Of a DNA stretch of 64,000 bases, positions 54,657 through 62,589 are shown piece after piece. The notes under the pieces are model-generated. The model was not told where the DNA came from. It saw only the letters and a program-made list of their open reading frames with translations, and searched no databases. The DNA is from Mycolicibacterium goodii (lineage in GTDB: Bacteria > Actinomycetota > Actinomycetes > Mycobacteriales > Mycobacteriaceae): positions 124,001-188,000 of the forward strand of contig NZ_CP092364.2 in the NCBI RefSeq assembly GCF_022370755.2, given 5' to 3'. The position numbers and the translations under genes are program-made. Position 1 is the first letter of the stretch; the number at the start of each line of letters is the position of its first letter.

Positions 54657-55238
54657 TCAATCGCTGGCGGCGCGTACCGCCACGATCACCGCTACGACCA
54701 GCAGGGCCAGCAGCAGGACGATGACGAGCACCGGCAGCAGCAGGATCGCGACGATCACCGCGAGCAGCAGCAGGGCTCTCGCTGCTCCGCTCAATCCCGC
54801 CCACAAGCCTTTGATCGCGGCCCAGACGGGATTCTTGCCGGACAGCACCGCGCGGATCGCCTCGACCGCCGCTTTCAAACGCGGACCGCCGTTTTCGATC
54901 GCATCGAAGAGTTTGTCCATCCATTCCTGGAGCTGCGCCGTCAGCGCCTGACTGCGATCCCGCACCGCGTTCAGCAGGCGGCGAACCTGGTCCTTCACCC
55001 AGTCGATGGCCCGCTCGAAGATCGATCCTCGTCCAGAGCCTTGCTCACCGGAATCGGCCGTGCGCAGATCGGGTTCGGCTTGCGGGCGTGGTGTGCGCGA
55101 CCGGCCTCCGGGGACCTTGCGCGAAGTGGCGGTCGTCGAAGAGCGGCGACGCGGGGCGTCGGCTGCTGCCGGCACCCGCCGTTTGGTGGGGGTGCTGCGT
55201 TCGCCGGCCCGGCGTCGGGCGTCGTCGCGGGAAGTCAT
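54657..55238 (-). CDS. basic-tailed membrane protein
   Basis: A 193-residue protein. The first 70 residues are disordered and rich in Arg, Ser, Thr and Pro. An amphipathic helical region (IDWVKDQVRRLLNAVRDRSQALTAQLQEW) follows. The last 40 residues are one or two very hydrophobic helices (LLLLAVIVAILLLPVLVIVLLLALLVV). No family recognised. It comes third on the minus strand after CsbD-like and 96-aa genes and likely shares their SigF-type promoter. Confidence 0.7.
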   Translation of the reverse strand: MTSRDDARRRAGERSTPTKRRVPAAADAPRRRSSTTATSRKVPGGRSRTPRPQAEPDLRTADSGEQGSGRGSIFERAIDWVKDQVRRLLNAVRDRSQALTAQLQEWMDKLFDAIENGGPRLKAAVEAIRAVLSGKNPVWAAIKGLWAGLSGAARALLLLAVIVAILLLPVLVIVLLLALLVVAVIVAVRAASD

Positions 55239-55269
55239 ACTGGTCAGCGCTTTCCGGTGCGGTGTGGCA

Positions 55270-55560
55270 TCACCGACGACGCCACACCGCGGCGCCGATG
55301 ACGATCGCCGCGCCGACCACCAGCACGATGGCCGGCTGCGATCTCAGGATGCCGGTAGCGCGGGCGACGATTCCGCCGATCGCGGATTGGGCGGCCTCGA
55401 TGGTGTCCAGGGCCTCCGCGGCCGCCGTGTCCGCGTCGTCGATGACGGGTTCAGCGACCTCAGCGCCCAGGTCACCGACATTCCCGACGGTCTCGCCGAG
55501 CGTCTGACCGGTCTGTTCGATCGTCTTGTCGAGACCGTCTTTGTCGTCCGGGGCAGTCAC
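55270..55560 (-). CDS. small tail-anchored protein
   Basis: A 96-residue protein with an acidic amphipathic region (KTIEQTGQTLGETVGNVGDLGAEVAEPVIDDADTAAAEALDTI) and one C-terminal membrane helix (PAIVLVVGAAIVIGAAVW) ending WRRR. The N-terminal repeats recall LEA- and CsbD-like stress proteins. The GTG start overlaps the stop of the CsbD-like gene (GTGA), so the two are coupled. Function unknown; a role in envelope stress is inferred from neighbours. Confidence 0.7.
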   Translation of the reverse strand: MTAPDDKDGLDKTIEQTGQTLGETVGNVGDLGAEVAEPVIDDADTAAAEALDTIEAAQSAIGGIVARATGILRSQPAIVLVVGAAIVIGAAVWRRR

Positions 55561-55772
55561 GGCGTCCTCCGTCCCGGTCCGGCTCCACGATGGTGCACGA
55601 GCCTGTCGAAGGTGTCCTTGACCTTCTCGCCGGCGTCGTGCAGATGAGCCTTCGTCTGGTCGGCCCGGCCGTGATGTTCAGTACCTCGATGGCCAGTGAC
55701 CTTACCGGCCGCCTCCTTGGCCTGGCCGATGAGATGCTGGGCTTTGTTCTTCGCCTTGTCCATACCACTCAT
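55557..55772 (-). CDS. CsbD-like stress protein
   Basis: A 71-residue hydrophilic protein: MSGMDKAKNKAQHLIGQAKEAAGKVTGHRGTEHHG, the helical GxAKExxGKxxG pattern of the CsbD family, whose members are general-stress proteins under SigB in Bacillus. A perfect SigF-type promoter (GTTT-N16-GGGTAT) precedes it, matching that biology. ATG at 55772 is used; an internal ATG (MDKAKNK) three codons on is possible. Confidence 0.82.
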   Translation of the reverse strand: MSGMDKAKNKAQHLIGQAKEAAGKVTGHRGTEHHGRADQTKAHLHDAGEKVKDTFDRLVHHRGAGPGRRTP

Positions 55773-55781
55773 ACGGCTCGG

Positions 55782-55807
55782 ATACCCTGACGCAACCGTC
55801 AAAAAAC
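55782..55807 (-). promoter_or_regulatory. SigF-type promoter of the CsbD operon
   Basis: On the minus strand GTTT (55807-55804), exactly 16 bp, then GGGTAT (55787-55782). This is the full mycobacterial SigF consensus, 9 bp before the CsbD ATG. Confidence 0.75.
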
Positions 55808-55820
55808 ACGGATTCCTTTG

Positions 55821-56156
55821 TCAAACAAGGAGCTTGCGCTGCTTGCGCATGGCCTTGCGGGCCTTCTTGGTGGTGCTGGCCACGGCGTCCGACGATGTCG
55901 AGCGGATCTTCCGGCCCTTCTTCCTGGTCGCCTTCGCCAGATCGTCCGTCGTCTTTGTCACTTCCCGAACGGGGTGAGCAAGCTGGCGCGGCAACATCAG
56001 GCGCACCGCGTGGGCGAAGAGTCGGCCGGCGAGCACGGTGAGTGGAATGCCGAGCGGCAACAAGATCACCGTCACGCACAGCACGACGCCGACAAGGCCC
56101 AACAGCGCGGCGACGATCCACAGCAGGGTGCCGAGCAGGCCGCGTAGTAGTCGCAT
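55821..56156 (-). CDS. small membrane protein, paralog B with basic tail
   Basis: A 111-residue protein. Residues 1-50 (MRLLRGLLGTLLWIVAALLGLVGVVLCVTVILLPLGIPLTVLAGRLF) are two membrane helices, paralogous to the 68-residue protein at 54444. Residues 60-111 form a Lys/Arg-rich cytoplasmic tail (TTKKARKAMRKQRKLLV). GGGAGG lies 7 nt before ATG 56156. A SigF-like GGGTAC element lies 48 bp upstream. Function unknown. Confidence 0.75.
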   Translation of the reverse strand: MRLLRGLLGTLLWIVAALLGLVGVVLCVTVILLPLGIPLTVLAGRLFAHAVRLMLPRQLAHPVREVTKTTDDLAKATRKKGRKIRSTSSDAVASTTKKARKAMRKQRKLLV

Positions 56157-57163
56157 GATGGGCCTCCCGTCGAACGACGTGGATCCTGTTGGTGCAGGTG
56201 GGAGTACCCACCGGAGCGACGATCAACCGAGGCGTGGGAAGTGGTGCGGCCTGACATGAGGCGGTCATTTGCCGGTCCGAGCCGCGGTCACAAACCGGAT
56301 GAGACGCTGAATTGACGTATTCGACAATTGTGGCAAGCGGCGGTCGGGTCGAGGGCGGTGAGTTCGATCGTTGCGGCTCGACCGGGTTCTCGCCTGCGTC
56401 CAACTGTCGTTGCGGCAAATAGGGCGATGGCGTGTGTCGGCGCCGCGATGCGTCGCCGCGGCGAGCGAAGGGCGCAGTCGCCGCGGCCTGTGCGAGGACG
56501 GGTCGCCCGTTCGGTTGAGAATACGAGCGCACGTAAATCCGGCTCGGTCATCGCCGCCGGTGCCTCACACCGATCGTGTTGTGCCGCAACGGCAATCCTC
56601 GGGCACACTGCCACCTATGCGCGGGATTCGATACTGATCGGGGTCCGGGCCGGCGGCGTACCTCTGAAAGTCGCGGAGAAAAAGTACGTGAATGGGTGTG
56701 CGCGCTGAACGCAATTTTCGTGCGTTGTCGATAGCGCCATGTAGCGCTTGCGGAATTCGTTGTATTTGCATTTGTAGCAATCACAGGCACGGTGCAAGTG
56801 CATTGATTTCCCCAGCCTAAGGCGTCGGTATCGGTGTGTGAATGCAGTTTTCTGTCGGCGTATTTGTTGCGCGGGTGTGCCCGTGCCTGATATCGGAATA
56901 AAGGGCGGCTTGTCACCGGTCGGATGGTTTGCCAACTCATTTTCGCTGCCACTGTGCGATGGCGCGTTCTGATGCGGTCGACTCGGTTCGATGGTGTTGA
57001 AACTCCAGGTCAGTGGGGTTCGGCAAGTATCGAGGGTGTGCCGGGGCGTGTTACGCGCGCGGAGACTCCATATTTGTTGAGCCCACAAATATCCGCGCAG
57101 ATATCGCATTGACGGTGCCATTCACCAATGGCGTGAAAATATCTTCGCCAAAGACGTATGAGC
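56157..57163. other. 1-kb gene-free region upstream of the gas-vesicle operon
   Basis: No frame here has a credible start, ribosome site and mycobacterial codon use; the short frames present are Arg/Ser-rich or odd in composition. From about 56640 the sequence is visibly AT-richer than its surroundings (TTTGCATTTG, AATTTTCG). Dyads cluster at 57070-57132: ATATTTGT/ACAAATAT, ATATC/GATAT and GCCATT/AATGGC. This looks like a regulatory region or the remains of a lost gene. Confidence 0.5.
56204..56227 (-). promoter_or_regulatory. SigF-like promoter of paralog B
   Basis: On the minus strand GTTG (56227-56224), a 14-bp spacer and GGGTAC (56209-56204). Both elements deviate slightly from consensus and the spacer is short, so this is tentative. 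Confidence 0.35.
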
Positions 57164-57189
57164 GTTTTAGTGATGTGGGTCACGGGTAT
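57164..57189 (+). promoter_or_regulatory. SigF-type promoter of the gas-vesicle operon with CRP-like dyad
   Basis: GTTT (57164-57167), 16 bp, GGGTAT (57184-57189): full SigF consensus. The spacer contains GTGA-N6-TCAC (57170-57183), the core of a CRP site, placed where bound protein would block the polymerase. Initiation near 57196 would give a 92-nt leader to the GTG at 57288. Confidence 0.7.
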
Positions 57190-57287
57190 TAGCACTGAGG
57201 CGCGGGTCGAAGAGTGGCCGGTATCCGATCGGCTGAACACGACGTCCCGAGGTGTCAACTGAACTGAGGCTCGTAAAGGAGACTGTC

Positions 57288-58049
57288 GTGAAATGCGGAG
57301 CTCGCATCGCCATGGGTGTCGCCGGTGGCTACTTCCTCGGCAGGACGAAGAAAATGAAGCTCGCCCTGATGATGGGCGGCTGGGCGGCGGGCCGCCAGTT
57401 GGGCGGTCCCGGGCAGATTCTCGGCCAGGCGAGCAAGGTCCTCGGGCAATCGCCTGAGCTGACCGCATTGACCGACCAGGTTCGGGGACGTCTGTTCGAG
57501 GCGGGCAAAGAGGCGGCGATGGCCGTCGCGGCCCGCCGTGTTGAGGCTTTGACGGACCGCGTGGGGCAACGGGTTGAAAGCCTCGCCGATGTCCGCCGGT
57601 TGAGAAATCTCGGTGAAGAGGACCTCGGCGACGAAGACCGCGACGAAGACCGGGGCGACGACTACGACGATTCCGAAGACGTCGAATCCGGGGACGTTGA
57701 AGCCGTCGAGGAAGAGGCCCCGGCGCCACGCACTCGTCGTCCCCGCTCAACCACTACCTCGCGCGCGCCACGTGCCGCCGGCCGGGCGTCGGGTGGTACG
57801 ACCCGCAGCGCATCCGGCACCGGTCGGTCGGCCCGGCCGTCAGGTGGCGCGTCGAAGGCGTCGCGCGGCACCTCGGGGACTTCCAAGAGCGCCTCGAAGG
57901 CGACCGCGAAGGGCGGCGCGCGTTCACAGCCGGCGAAGAAGGCGGCGAAGAAGGGCACGGCGGCGTCTGCGCGGACACCGAAGAAGGCCGGATCCGGCCG
58001 GCGGGCCGCGCGCACCACACGCACACGTCGGGAGGGTAGCGATGGCTAG
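57288..58049 (+). CDS. gas-vesicle cluster protein, GvpY-like, with basic tail
   Basis: A 253-residue protein. Residues 1-85 hold AMGVAGGYFLGRTKKMKLALMMGGWAAGR and amphipathic helices. Residues 110-145 are acidic (GDEDRDEDRGDDYDDSEDVE). Residues 150-253 are Ser/Thr/Ala/Lys/Arg-rich with AKK repeats, like a histone-H1 tail. By position (first gene, before a GvpZ-like SRPBCC gene) it corresponds to the GvpY of streptomycete clusters; the role is unknown. GTG at 57288 follows AAAGGAG. It overlaps the next gene by 8 nt. Confidence 0.65.
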   Translation: MKCGARIAMGVAGGYFLGRTKKMKLALMMGGWAAGRQLGGPGQILGQASKVLGQSPELTALTDQVRGRLFEAGKEAAMAVAARRVEALTDRVGQRVESLADVRRLRNLGEEDLGDEDRDEDRGDDYDDSEDVESGDVEAVEEEAPAPRTRRPRSTTTSRAPRAAGRASGGTTRSASGTGRSARPSGGASKASRGTSGTSKSASKATAKGGARSQPAKKAAKKGTAASARTPKKAGSGRRAARTTRTRREGSDG

Positions 58050-59247
58050 GCAGGACTCGTCGAGGTCGAACGGCGGTACGGCAACTGACACGTTGCGCGA
58101 TGCGGGACAACAACTGCTCGGTGTCATGTTGCAGCGCGCGGCATCCTCGGCCACCGATCGGGTCGCGGATTTCTCGGACCGCCTGACGAACGTGGCGGAG
58201 AACGGGGAAGGGCTGCGCTCTTTGGTGCGTCGCCCCGATCGACACGACCGCGATGACGGAGACGACGGAGACGACGGCGACGGTGGAGACGGTAAGGGTT
58301 CCGGTCTCGGTTCGATGCTCGGTGGTCTGAAGGACAAGGTTCAGAATGCGCTGGGCGGTGGATCCAAGGGCGGCAAGGGAGGCAAGAAGAAACTCAAACT
58401 CACCAACATCGTCGAGACGCTCGATGTCGGTGTGCCGCTGCGGACCACATATGACCTGTGGACTCAGTTCACCGAGTTCCCGACGTTCATGAAGAAGGTC
58501 GAGAGCGTCACCCAGCCCGAGGACGAGGTGACGCAATGGAAGGCCCAGGTCTTCTTCTCGCATCGCGAATGGGAGGCCACGATCCTGGAGCAGGTGCCGG
58601 ATTCGCACATCGTCTGGCGGTCGAAGGGGGCCAAAGGACACGTGGACGGCGCCGTGACGTTCGCGGCGCTCGCCCCGAACCTGACCAGGGTGGCATTGGT
58701 GATGGAGTACCACCCGCAGGGACTGTTCGAACGGACCGGCAATCTGTGGCGTGCCCAGGGGAGGCGGGCCCGCCTGGAGCTCAAGCACTTTGGCCGTCAC
58801 GCGATGACGCAGACGCTGCTGCATCCGGAGGAGATCGAGGGTTGGCGCGGCGAGATTCACGACGGTGAGGTCGTCAAGACCCACGAGGAGGCGCTCGAGG
58901 AAGAGCAGTCCGGCCGGGGCGACGAGCAGGATTACGAGGAACCCTCCGAGCCAGAGGATTACGGCGACGAGGGTGACGAAGGCTACGAGGAACAAGACGA
59001 GGACGAGGGCGCGGACGAGGACGCCGGGGACTACGAAGAGGACTACCTCGACGAGGATGCCGACGAGGATTACGACACCGAGCCCGACGAAGGCGAGGAC
59101 TACGAGACCGAGGATTACGCAGACGAGGACAACGAGGGCGAGGACTACGCAGACGAGGATTACGAAGACGAAGAAGAGCCACCCAGCCGTAGTCGCGGTC
59201 GACGGACCGTCGGCGCCGGTGGCGGCCGGAGGGGTGGGCGGTCATGA
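58042..59247 (+). CDS. SRPBCC-domain protein with acidic tail, GvpZ-like
   Basis: A 401-residue protein in three parts. Residues 1-110 are a helical and Gly/Lys-rich linker. Residues 112-255 are an SRPBCC (polyketide-cyclase-like) domain: [39 protein letters not shown] and [19 protein letters not shown]. Residues 285-385 are a very acidic tail of Glu, Asp and Tyr repeats, before a basic end. Streptomycete gvp clusters have a similar GvpZ. It may act as a chaperone or lipid/ligand binder in vesicle assembly. ATG at 58042 follows GGAGG. Confidence 0.75.
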   Translation: MARQDSSRSNGGTATDTLRDAGQQLLGVMLQRAASSATDRVADFSDRLTNVAENGEGLRSLVRRPDRHDRDDGDDGDDGDGGDGKGSGLGSMLGGLKDKVQNALGGGSKGGKGGKKKLKLTNIVETLDVGVPLRTTYDLWTQFTEFPTFMKKVESVTQPEDEVTQWKAQVFFSHREWEATILEQVPDSHIVWRSKGAKGHVDGAVTFAALAPNLTRVALVMEYHPQGLFERTGNLWRAQGRRARLELKHFGRHAMTQTLLHPEEIEGWRGEIHDGEVVKTHEEALEEEQSGRGDEQDYEEPSEPEDYGDEGDEGYEEQDEDEGADEDAGDYEEDYLDEDADEDYDTEPDEGEDYETEDYADEDNEGEDYADEDYEDEEEPPSRSRGRRTVGAGGGRRGGRS

Positions 59248-59690
59248 CCATCACGACGCAGCGGGAAAGTAGCGGCAGCAACGTCGAACGCTATACCGGC
59301 GGAGGATCGAGCGGGCTTGCCGAGGTCATCGAACTGATCCTCGACAAGGGCCTCGTGATCGACGTTTTCGTCCGGGTTTCGCTGGTGGGTATCGAGATTC
59401 TCACGATCGACGCACGGATCGTGGTGGCGAGCGTGGACACGTTCCTGCGGTTCGCCGAGGCCACCAACCGACTCGACCTTTACGCAAAGGGCAAGGGCGG
59501 CAAGGATCTTTCTGAGCTGGCCCAGGGAATGATGGAGGGCGGCGCGAAGGGCAAGACCTCCGGGGTGCTCGAGGGTGCCGTCGAGAAGGTCGACGACCTG
59601 CTCGGTAAAGGGCGGGATCGGCGTGACCGAGAGGAAGAACCCGCGCCCCGACGACGTCCGCGGCCCCGCCGACGCGAGGATGACGAATGA
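59244..59690 (+). CDS. gvpA: gas vesicle structural protein GvpA
   Basis: A 148-residue member of the GvpA/J/M family. The core (about 24-78), [46 protein letters not shown], is the beta-sheet that builds the gas vesicle wall. A 70-residue hydrophilic C-terminal extension ending in an Arg-rich tail follows; actinobacterial GvpA proteins share such extensions. Of the three family members here this one is the best match to the wall protein. ATG overlaps the previous stop (ATGA), and its stop overlaps gvpF. Confidence 0.9.
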   Translation: MTITTQRESSGSNVERYTGGGSSGLAEVIELILDKGLVIDVFVRVSLVGIEILTIDARIVVASVDTFLRFAEATNRLDLYAKGKGGKDLSELAQGMMEGGAKGKTSGVLEGAVEKVDDLLGKGRDRRDREEEPAPRRRPRPRRREDDE

Positions 59691-60418
59691 GCGCCACCTA
59701 CGTCTATGGTCTGATCCGCTCGGACGCCGAGCTTCCCCGGCACCTCCGCGGGCTCGGCCCGTCCGGGCGGGTCACGACCATCTCACATCGGCGGGTGGCC
59801 GCCATCGTGAGCGATCTGCCGGCCGATCGTCCGCTCGGCACGCGTGACGACCTGATCGCGCATGAGCGGGTGCTCGACACTGTGGCGCAACAGTGCGCGG
59901 TGCTACCCATGCGCTTTCCTGCCGTGGTCGAAGAATCGGGTGTGGTGGACGAACTTCTCGCACCGCACGAGGAGCGTTTTCTCGAGGTTCTGACGCGCCT
60001 GGACGGGATGGTGCAGTTCACGCTGAAGGCCCGTTACGAGCAGGACGTCGTGCTGCGCGAGATCGCCGAGGGCGACGACGAGATCATGGCTCTGCGCGAG
60101 CGCGTGCGTAAACTGCCGGAAGACGCGTCGTATTACGACCGGATACGCCTGGGCGAGTTGGTGGTCGGCGAGATGGAGCGCCGCCGCAGCGACGAGGGCA
60201 ACCAGGTGCTGGAGCGGCTGCGACCATATGCCGCGGCAGTCGCCGTTCGTCCTCAGACGCAGCCCGACGAGGTCGTCAACGCCGCATTCCTGGTCGCCCG
60301 TGACCGGATCCAGCCGTTCGACGACGCCGTGGAACAGGTGGGCCGGGACTTCGCCGGCCGCATGAGGTTCCGTCTTCTCGGGCCGCTGGCGCCGTACGAC
60401 TTCATACCGGAAGGCTGA
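59687..60418 (+). CDS. gvpF: gas vesicle assembly protein GvpF
   Basis: A 243-residue GvpL/GvpF-family protein: [16 protein letters not shown] at the start, [13 protein letters not shown], then [44 protein letters not shown] at the end. These proteins help nucleate vesicles. The ATG overlaps the gvpA stop. The gene order A-F-G matches streptomycete clusters, so I name it F and the later copy L. Confidence 0.9.
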   Translation: MSATYVYGLIRSDAELPRHLRGLGPSGRVTTISHRRVAAIVSDLPADRPLGTRDDLIAHERVLDTVAQQCAVLPMRFPAVVEESGVVDELLAPHEERFLEVLTRLDGMVQFTLKARYEQDVVLREIAEGDDEIMALRERVRKLPEDASYYDRIRLGELVVGEMERRRSDEGNQVLERLRPYAAAVAVRPQTQPDEVVNAAFLVARDRIQPFDDAVEQVGRDFAGRMRFRLLGPLAPYDFIPEG

Positions 60419-60420
60419 AC

Positions 60421-60651
60421 ATGGGCTTGATCACCGGACTGTTGACCCTTCCCTTGGCGCCCGTCCGCGGAGTGGTGTGGTTGGCCGAGCAGATCGCGGA
60501 CTACGCCGAGTCGCAGTACTACGACCCGGCGAACATCCGTGCCGAGCTTGAGCGGGTCGAAGAGGCTCGGCAATCCGGCGAGTTGTCGGAGGAGGAATGT
60601 GCCGAGTGGGAGAACGCATTGCTCAGCCGGTTGATGTACCGGCGAGGCTGA
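60421..60651 (+). CDS. gvpG: gas vesicle protein GvpG
   Basis: A 76-residue GvpG: MGLITGLLTLPLAPVRGVVWLAEQIADYAE..., then a helical, acidic part (ELERVEEARQSGELSEEECAEWENALLSRL). This is the usual size and pattern. It starts 2 bp after gvpF. It is a minor assembly protein whose action is not defined. Confidence 0.9.
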   Translation: MGLITGLLTLPLAPVRGVVWLAEQIADYAESQYYDPANIRAELERVEEARQSGELSEEECAEWENALLSRLMYRRG

Positions 60652-60672
60652 GCCACTCAGCGGTGGAGCGCC

Positions 60673-60993
60673 ATGACTGAACACTCCGGGGCAAGCAATG
60701 GGGCACGGCAACACCGACGGCCGCCTCGGCGGCTCGCCGCAGCGGATGTCGCGCGTGCCGCGGTGGCGGAGATCGGCGGGCTCATCGACCACGACGTGGA
60801 GAGCGTGATCGCCGTGCAACGCAACGACGACGGTTGGCAGGTCGGCGTCGAAGTCGTTGAGAGCCACCGGATACCGGACTCCGCCGACATTCTGGCGATC
60901 TACGAGGTGTGCCTGGACGGCGAGGGTGAGCTGTTGTCCTATCGTCGTACCAGACGCTATGCCCGCGGTCAGACGGTCGGGCGGTCACGATGA
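60673..60993 (+). CDS. gvpO: gas vesicle protein GvpO
   Basis: A 106-residue GvpO: a disordered basic N-terminus of about 25 residues and the domain AADVARAAVAEIGGLIDHDVESVIAVQRNDDGWQVGVEVVESHRIPDSADILAIYEVCLDGEGELLSYRRTRRYARG. In Streptomyces gvpO heads the cluster; here it is in the middle. In haloarchaea GvpO is essential for vesicles. Its stop overlaps the next ATG. Confidence 0.9.
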   Translation: MTEHSGASNGARQHRRPPRRLAAADVARAAVAEIGGLIDHDVESVIAVQRNDDGWQVGVEVVESHRIPDSADILAIYEVCLDGEGELLSYRRTRRYARGQTVGRSR

Positions 60994-61334
60994 ACGGCGA
61001 CCTCTACCCGACGGGGCGTTCCCACCAACTCGACCATCGGCAGGAGAGCACGAATCTCGCCGACATCCTGGAGCGGGTGCTCGACAAGGGCATCGTCATC
61101 GCCGGCGACATCCGGATCAATCTGTTGGACATCGAGTTGCTGACGATCAAGATCCGGCTGCTGGTGGCGTCGGTGGACAAAGCCAGGGAGATCGGCATCG
61201 ACTGGTGGGAGCACGACCCGTCGCTCAGCTCGGGCCGTGGTGACCTTGCGCTCGAGAATCGCCAACTGCGGGAACGGATCAGCGAACTCGAGGCGTCCAA
61301 CGGCCATCGGGAAGAAGCACCCCGTGATGAGTGA
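60990..61334 (+). CDS. gvpJ: gas vesicle protein GvpJ
   Basis: A 114-residue GvpA/J/M-family protein: LADILERVLDKGIVIAGDIRINLLDIELLTIKIRLLVASVDKAREIGIDWW (about 23-72), followed by an acidic helical tail. The core is like GvpA but with IAGDIRINLLDIELLTIKIRLL, the J-type wording. It is a minor component that shapes vesicle tips. ATG overlaps gvpO by 4 nt and its end overlaps gvpL by 8 nt. Confidence 0.88.
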   Translation: MNGDLYPTGRSHQLDHRQESTNLADILERVLDKGIVIAGDIRINLLDIELLTIKIRLLVASVDKAREIGIDWWEHDPSLSSGRGDLALENRQLRERISELEASNGHREEAPRDE

Positions 61335-62091
61335 GCACAGCGTCTACCTGTATGCGGTGGGTGATGCGGCGATCGCGGATTCTCTGGGAGAGATCATCGG
61401 TGTCGACGACGTGCCGGTGCGTGCCGTCGTGGAGGGTCCGCTGGCCGCGATCGTCGCGTCCGTGGATCGTGAGGAATTCAGCGAGCAGTCCATCCGGAGC
61501 CACCTGGAGGATCTGGTTTGGCTCGAGAAGCTGGCACGCGCGCACCACGCGGTCGTCGACCTTCTCGCGCGGGAACATTCGATAGCTCCCGTGCGGATGG
61601 CGACGGTCTACCACGAAGACGGGGGAGTCCGCGACCTGCTCCGCAACCGCGGCGACGAGCTGGCCGAGACGCTCGATCGGGTTCGCGGTCGTTCGGAGTG
61701 GGGGGTCAAAGGGTACGCGGCGCCCGACGACGCGATGGCCGATACGGATCCATCGGATGTCCCCTCGGACAAGCCGGGTACCTCCTACCTGATGCGGCGC
61801 CGGGCCGAACGCACGCGTGCCGCACGACGTCGCGAGCACGTCACCGAGGCGGCCGACAAACTTCATCACGAACTGGCCGGACTCGCGGTCGACCATCGGC
61901 TCTATCCTCCGCAAGATCCGAGGCTCACCGGACGCCGCGACGAAATGGTGCTCAACGCGGCATATCTCGTCGACGACGACGGCGCCGAGCGGTTGGCGCA
62001 ACGTGTCGGCGCCGCGAACGGCGAGGAGCTGCGCCTGGAAGTCACCGGCCCGTGGGCGCCCTACTCGTTCACCAGCCTGGGGCAGCGATGA
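61327..62091 (+). CDS. gvpL: gas vesicle assembly protein GvpL
   Basis: A 254-residue second GvpL/F-family protein: HSVYLYAVGDAAIADSLGEIIGVDDVPVRAVVEGPLAAIVASVD at the start, APVRMATVYHEDGGVRDLL, and MVLNAAYLVDDDGAERLAQRV...GPWAPYSFTSL at the end. It differs from the first copy by an insert of charged residues (about 141-170). The ATG at 61327 is the family start; a longer frame is not used. It overlaps both neighbours. Confidence 0.9.
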   Translation: MSEHSVYLYAVGDAAIADSLGEIIGVDDVPVRAVVEGPLAAIVASVDREEFSEQSIRSHLEDLVWLEKLARAHHAVVDLLAREHSIAPVRMATVYHEDGGVRDLLRNRGDELAETLDRVRGRSEWGVKGYAAPDDAMADTDPSDVPSDKPGTSYLMRRRAERTRAARRREHVTEAADKLHHELAGLAVDHRLYPPQDPRLTGRRDEMVLNAAYLVDDDGAERLAQRVGAANGEELRLEVTGPWAPYSFTSLGQR

Positions 62092-62276
62092 CGGTGGCGA
62101 GCATCCCCTCATCGAGGACCGATGACGTCGCGCTGGTCGACCTGCTCGACCGTCTGCTCGTAGGCGGTGTGGTGATCGCCGGTGATCTGACGATCAGCCT
62201 CGCCGATGTCGATCTGGTGCACATCTCACTGCGGGCGCTGATCAGTTCGGTTGGCACCCTGATGGAGCCACCCTGA
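62088..62276 (+). CDS. gvpS: short GvpA-family protein, GvpS-like
   Basis: A 62-residue member of the GvpA/J/M family: ALVDLLDRLLVGGVVIAGDLTISLADVDLVHISLRALISSV. The core is complete but lacks any tail. By position between L and K it matches GvpS of actinobacteria. The ATG overlaps the gvpL stop (ATGA). Its last codons lie in a 14-bp near-repeat that may have shifted the stop. Confidence 0.82.
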   Translation: MTVASIPSSRTDDVALVDLLDRLLVGGVVIAGDLTISLADVDLVHISLRALISSVGTLMEPP

Positions 62277-62298
62277 TGGAGCCGCGCTGATGGCGGCC
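62257..62298. repeat. 14-bp tandem near-repeat at the gvpS-gvpK junction
   Basis: CCCTGATGGAGCC(A/G) occurs at 62257-62270 and 62271-62284, and a decayed third unit (CGCTGATGGCGGCC) at 62285-62298. It offers ATG and TGA triplets in different frames across the gvpS end and the gvpK start. Confidence 0.7.
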
Positions 62299-62589
62299 GA
62301 ACGGCGCGGCCGTATCGAGATGGATCCCGAGGAGGTGGGCCGGGATCTTGGCCGATTGGTGCTCACGATCGTCGAACTGCTCCGCCAGTTGATGGAACGG
62401 CAGGCGCTGCGCCGGGTGGACGTCGGTGACCTGCCCGACGAGACCGTCGAACGGCTGGGGGTCGGCCTCATGCGCCTCGAGGAGGCGATGGAAGACCTGC
62501 GGGACTACTTCGGGCTGCGCCCCGAGGATCTCAACATCGATCTCGGACCGCTCGGTCCGCTGCTGCCGCGCGACCCCGGCCGCGGGTGA
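62290..62589 (+). CDS. gvpK: gas vesicle protein GvpK
   Basis: A 99-residue GvpK: IEMDPEEVGRDLGRLVLTIVELLRQLMERQALRRVDVGDLPDETVERLGVGLMRLEEAMEDLRDYFGLRPEDLNIDLGPLGPLL. The pattern is full length for the family. It starts 13 bp after gvpS. Its stop overlaps the GTG of the patatin gene (GTGA), which ties the lipid genes to the vesicle operon. Confidence 0.92.
   Translation: MAAERRGRIEMDPEEVGRDLGRLVLTIVELLRQLMERQALRRVDVGDLPDETVERLGVGLMRLEEAMEDLRDYFGLRPEDLNIDLGPLGPLLPRDPGRG

Noticed and set aside
56615..57121. A 168-codon minus-strand frame with a CDCYKCKY stretch
   Set aside because: The four-Cys look suggested a zinc site, but there is no ribosome site, codon use is unlike the neighbours, and the frame sits in the AT-richer gene-free region.
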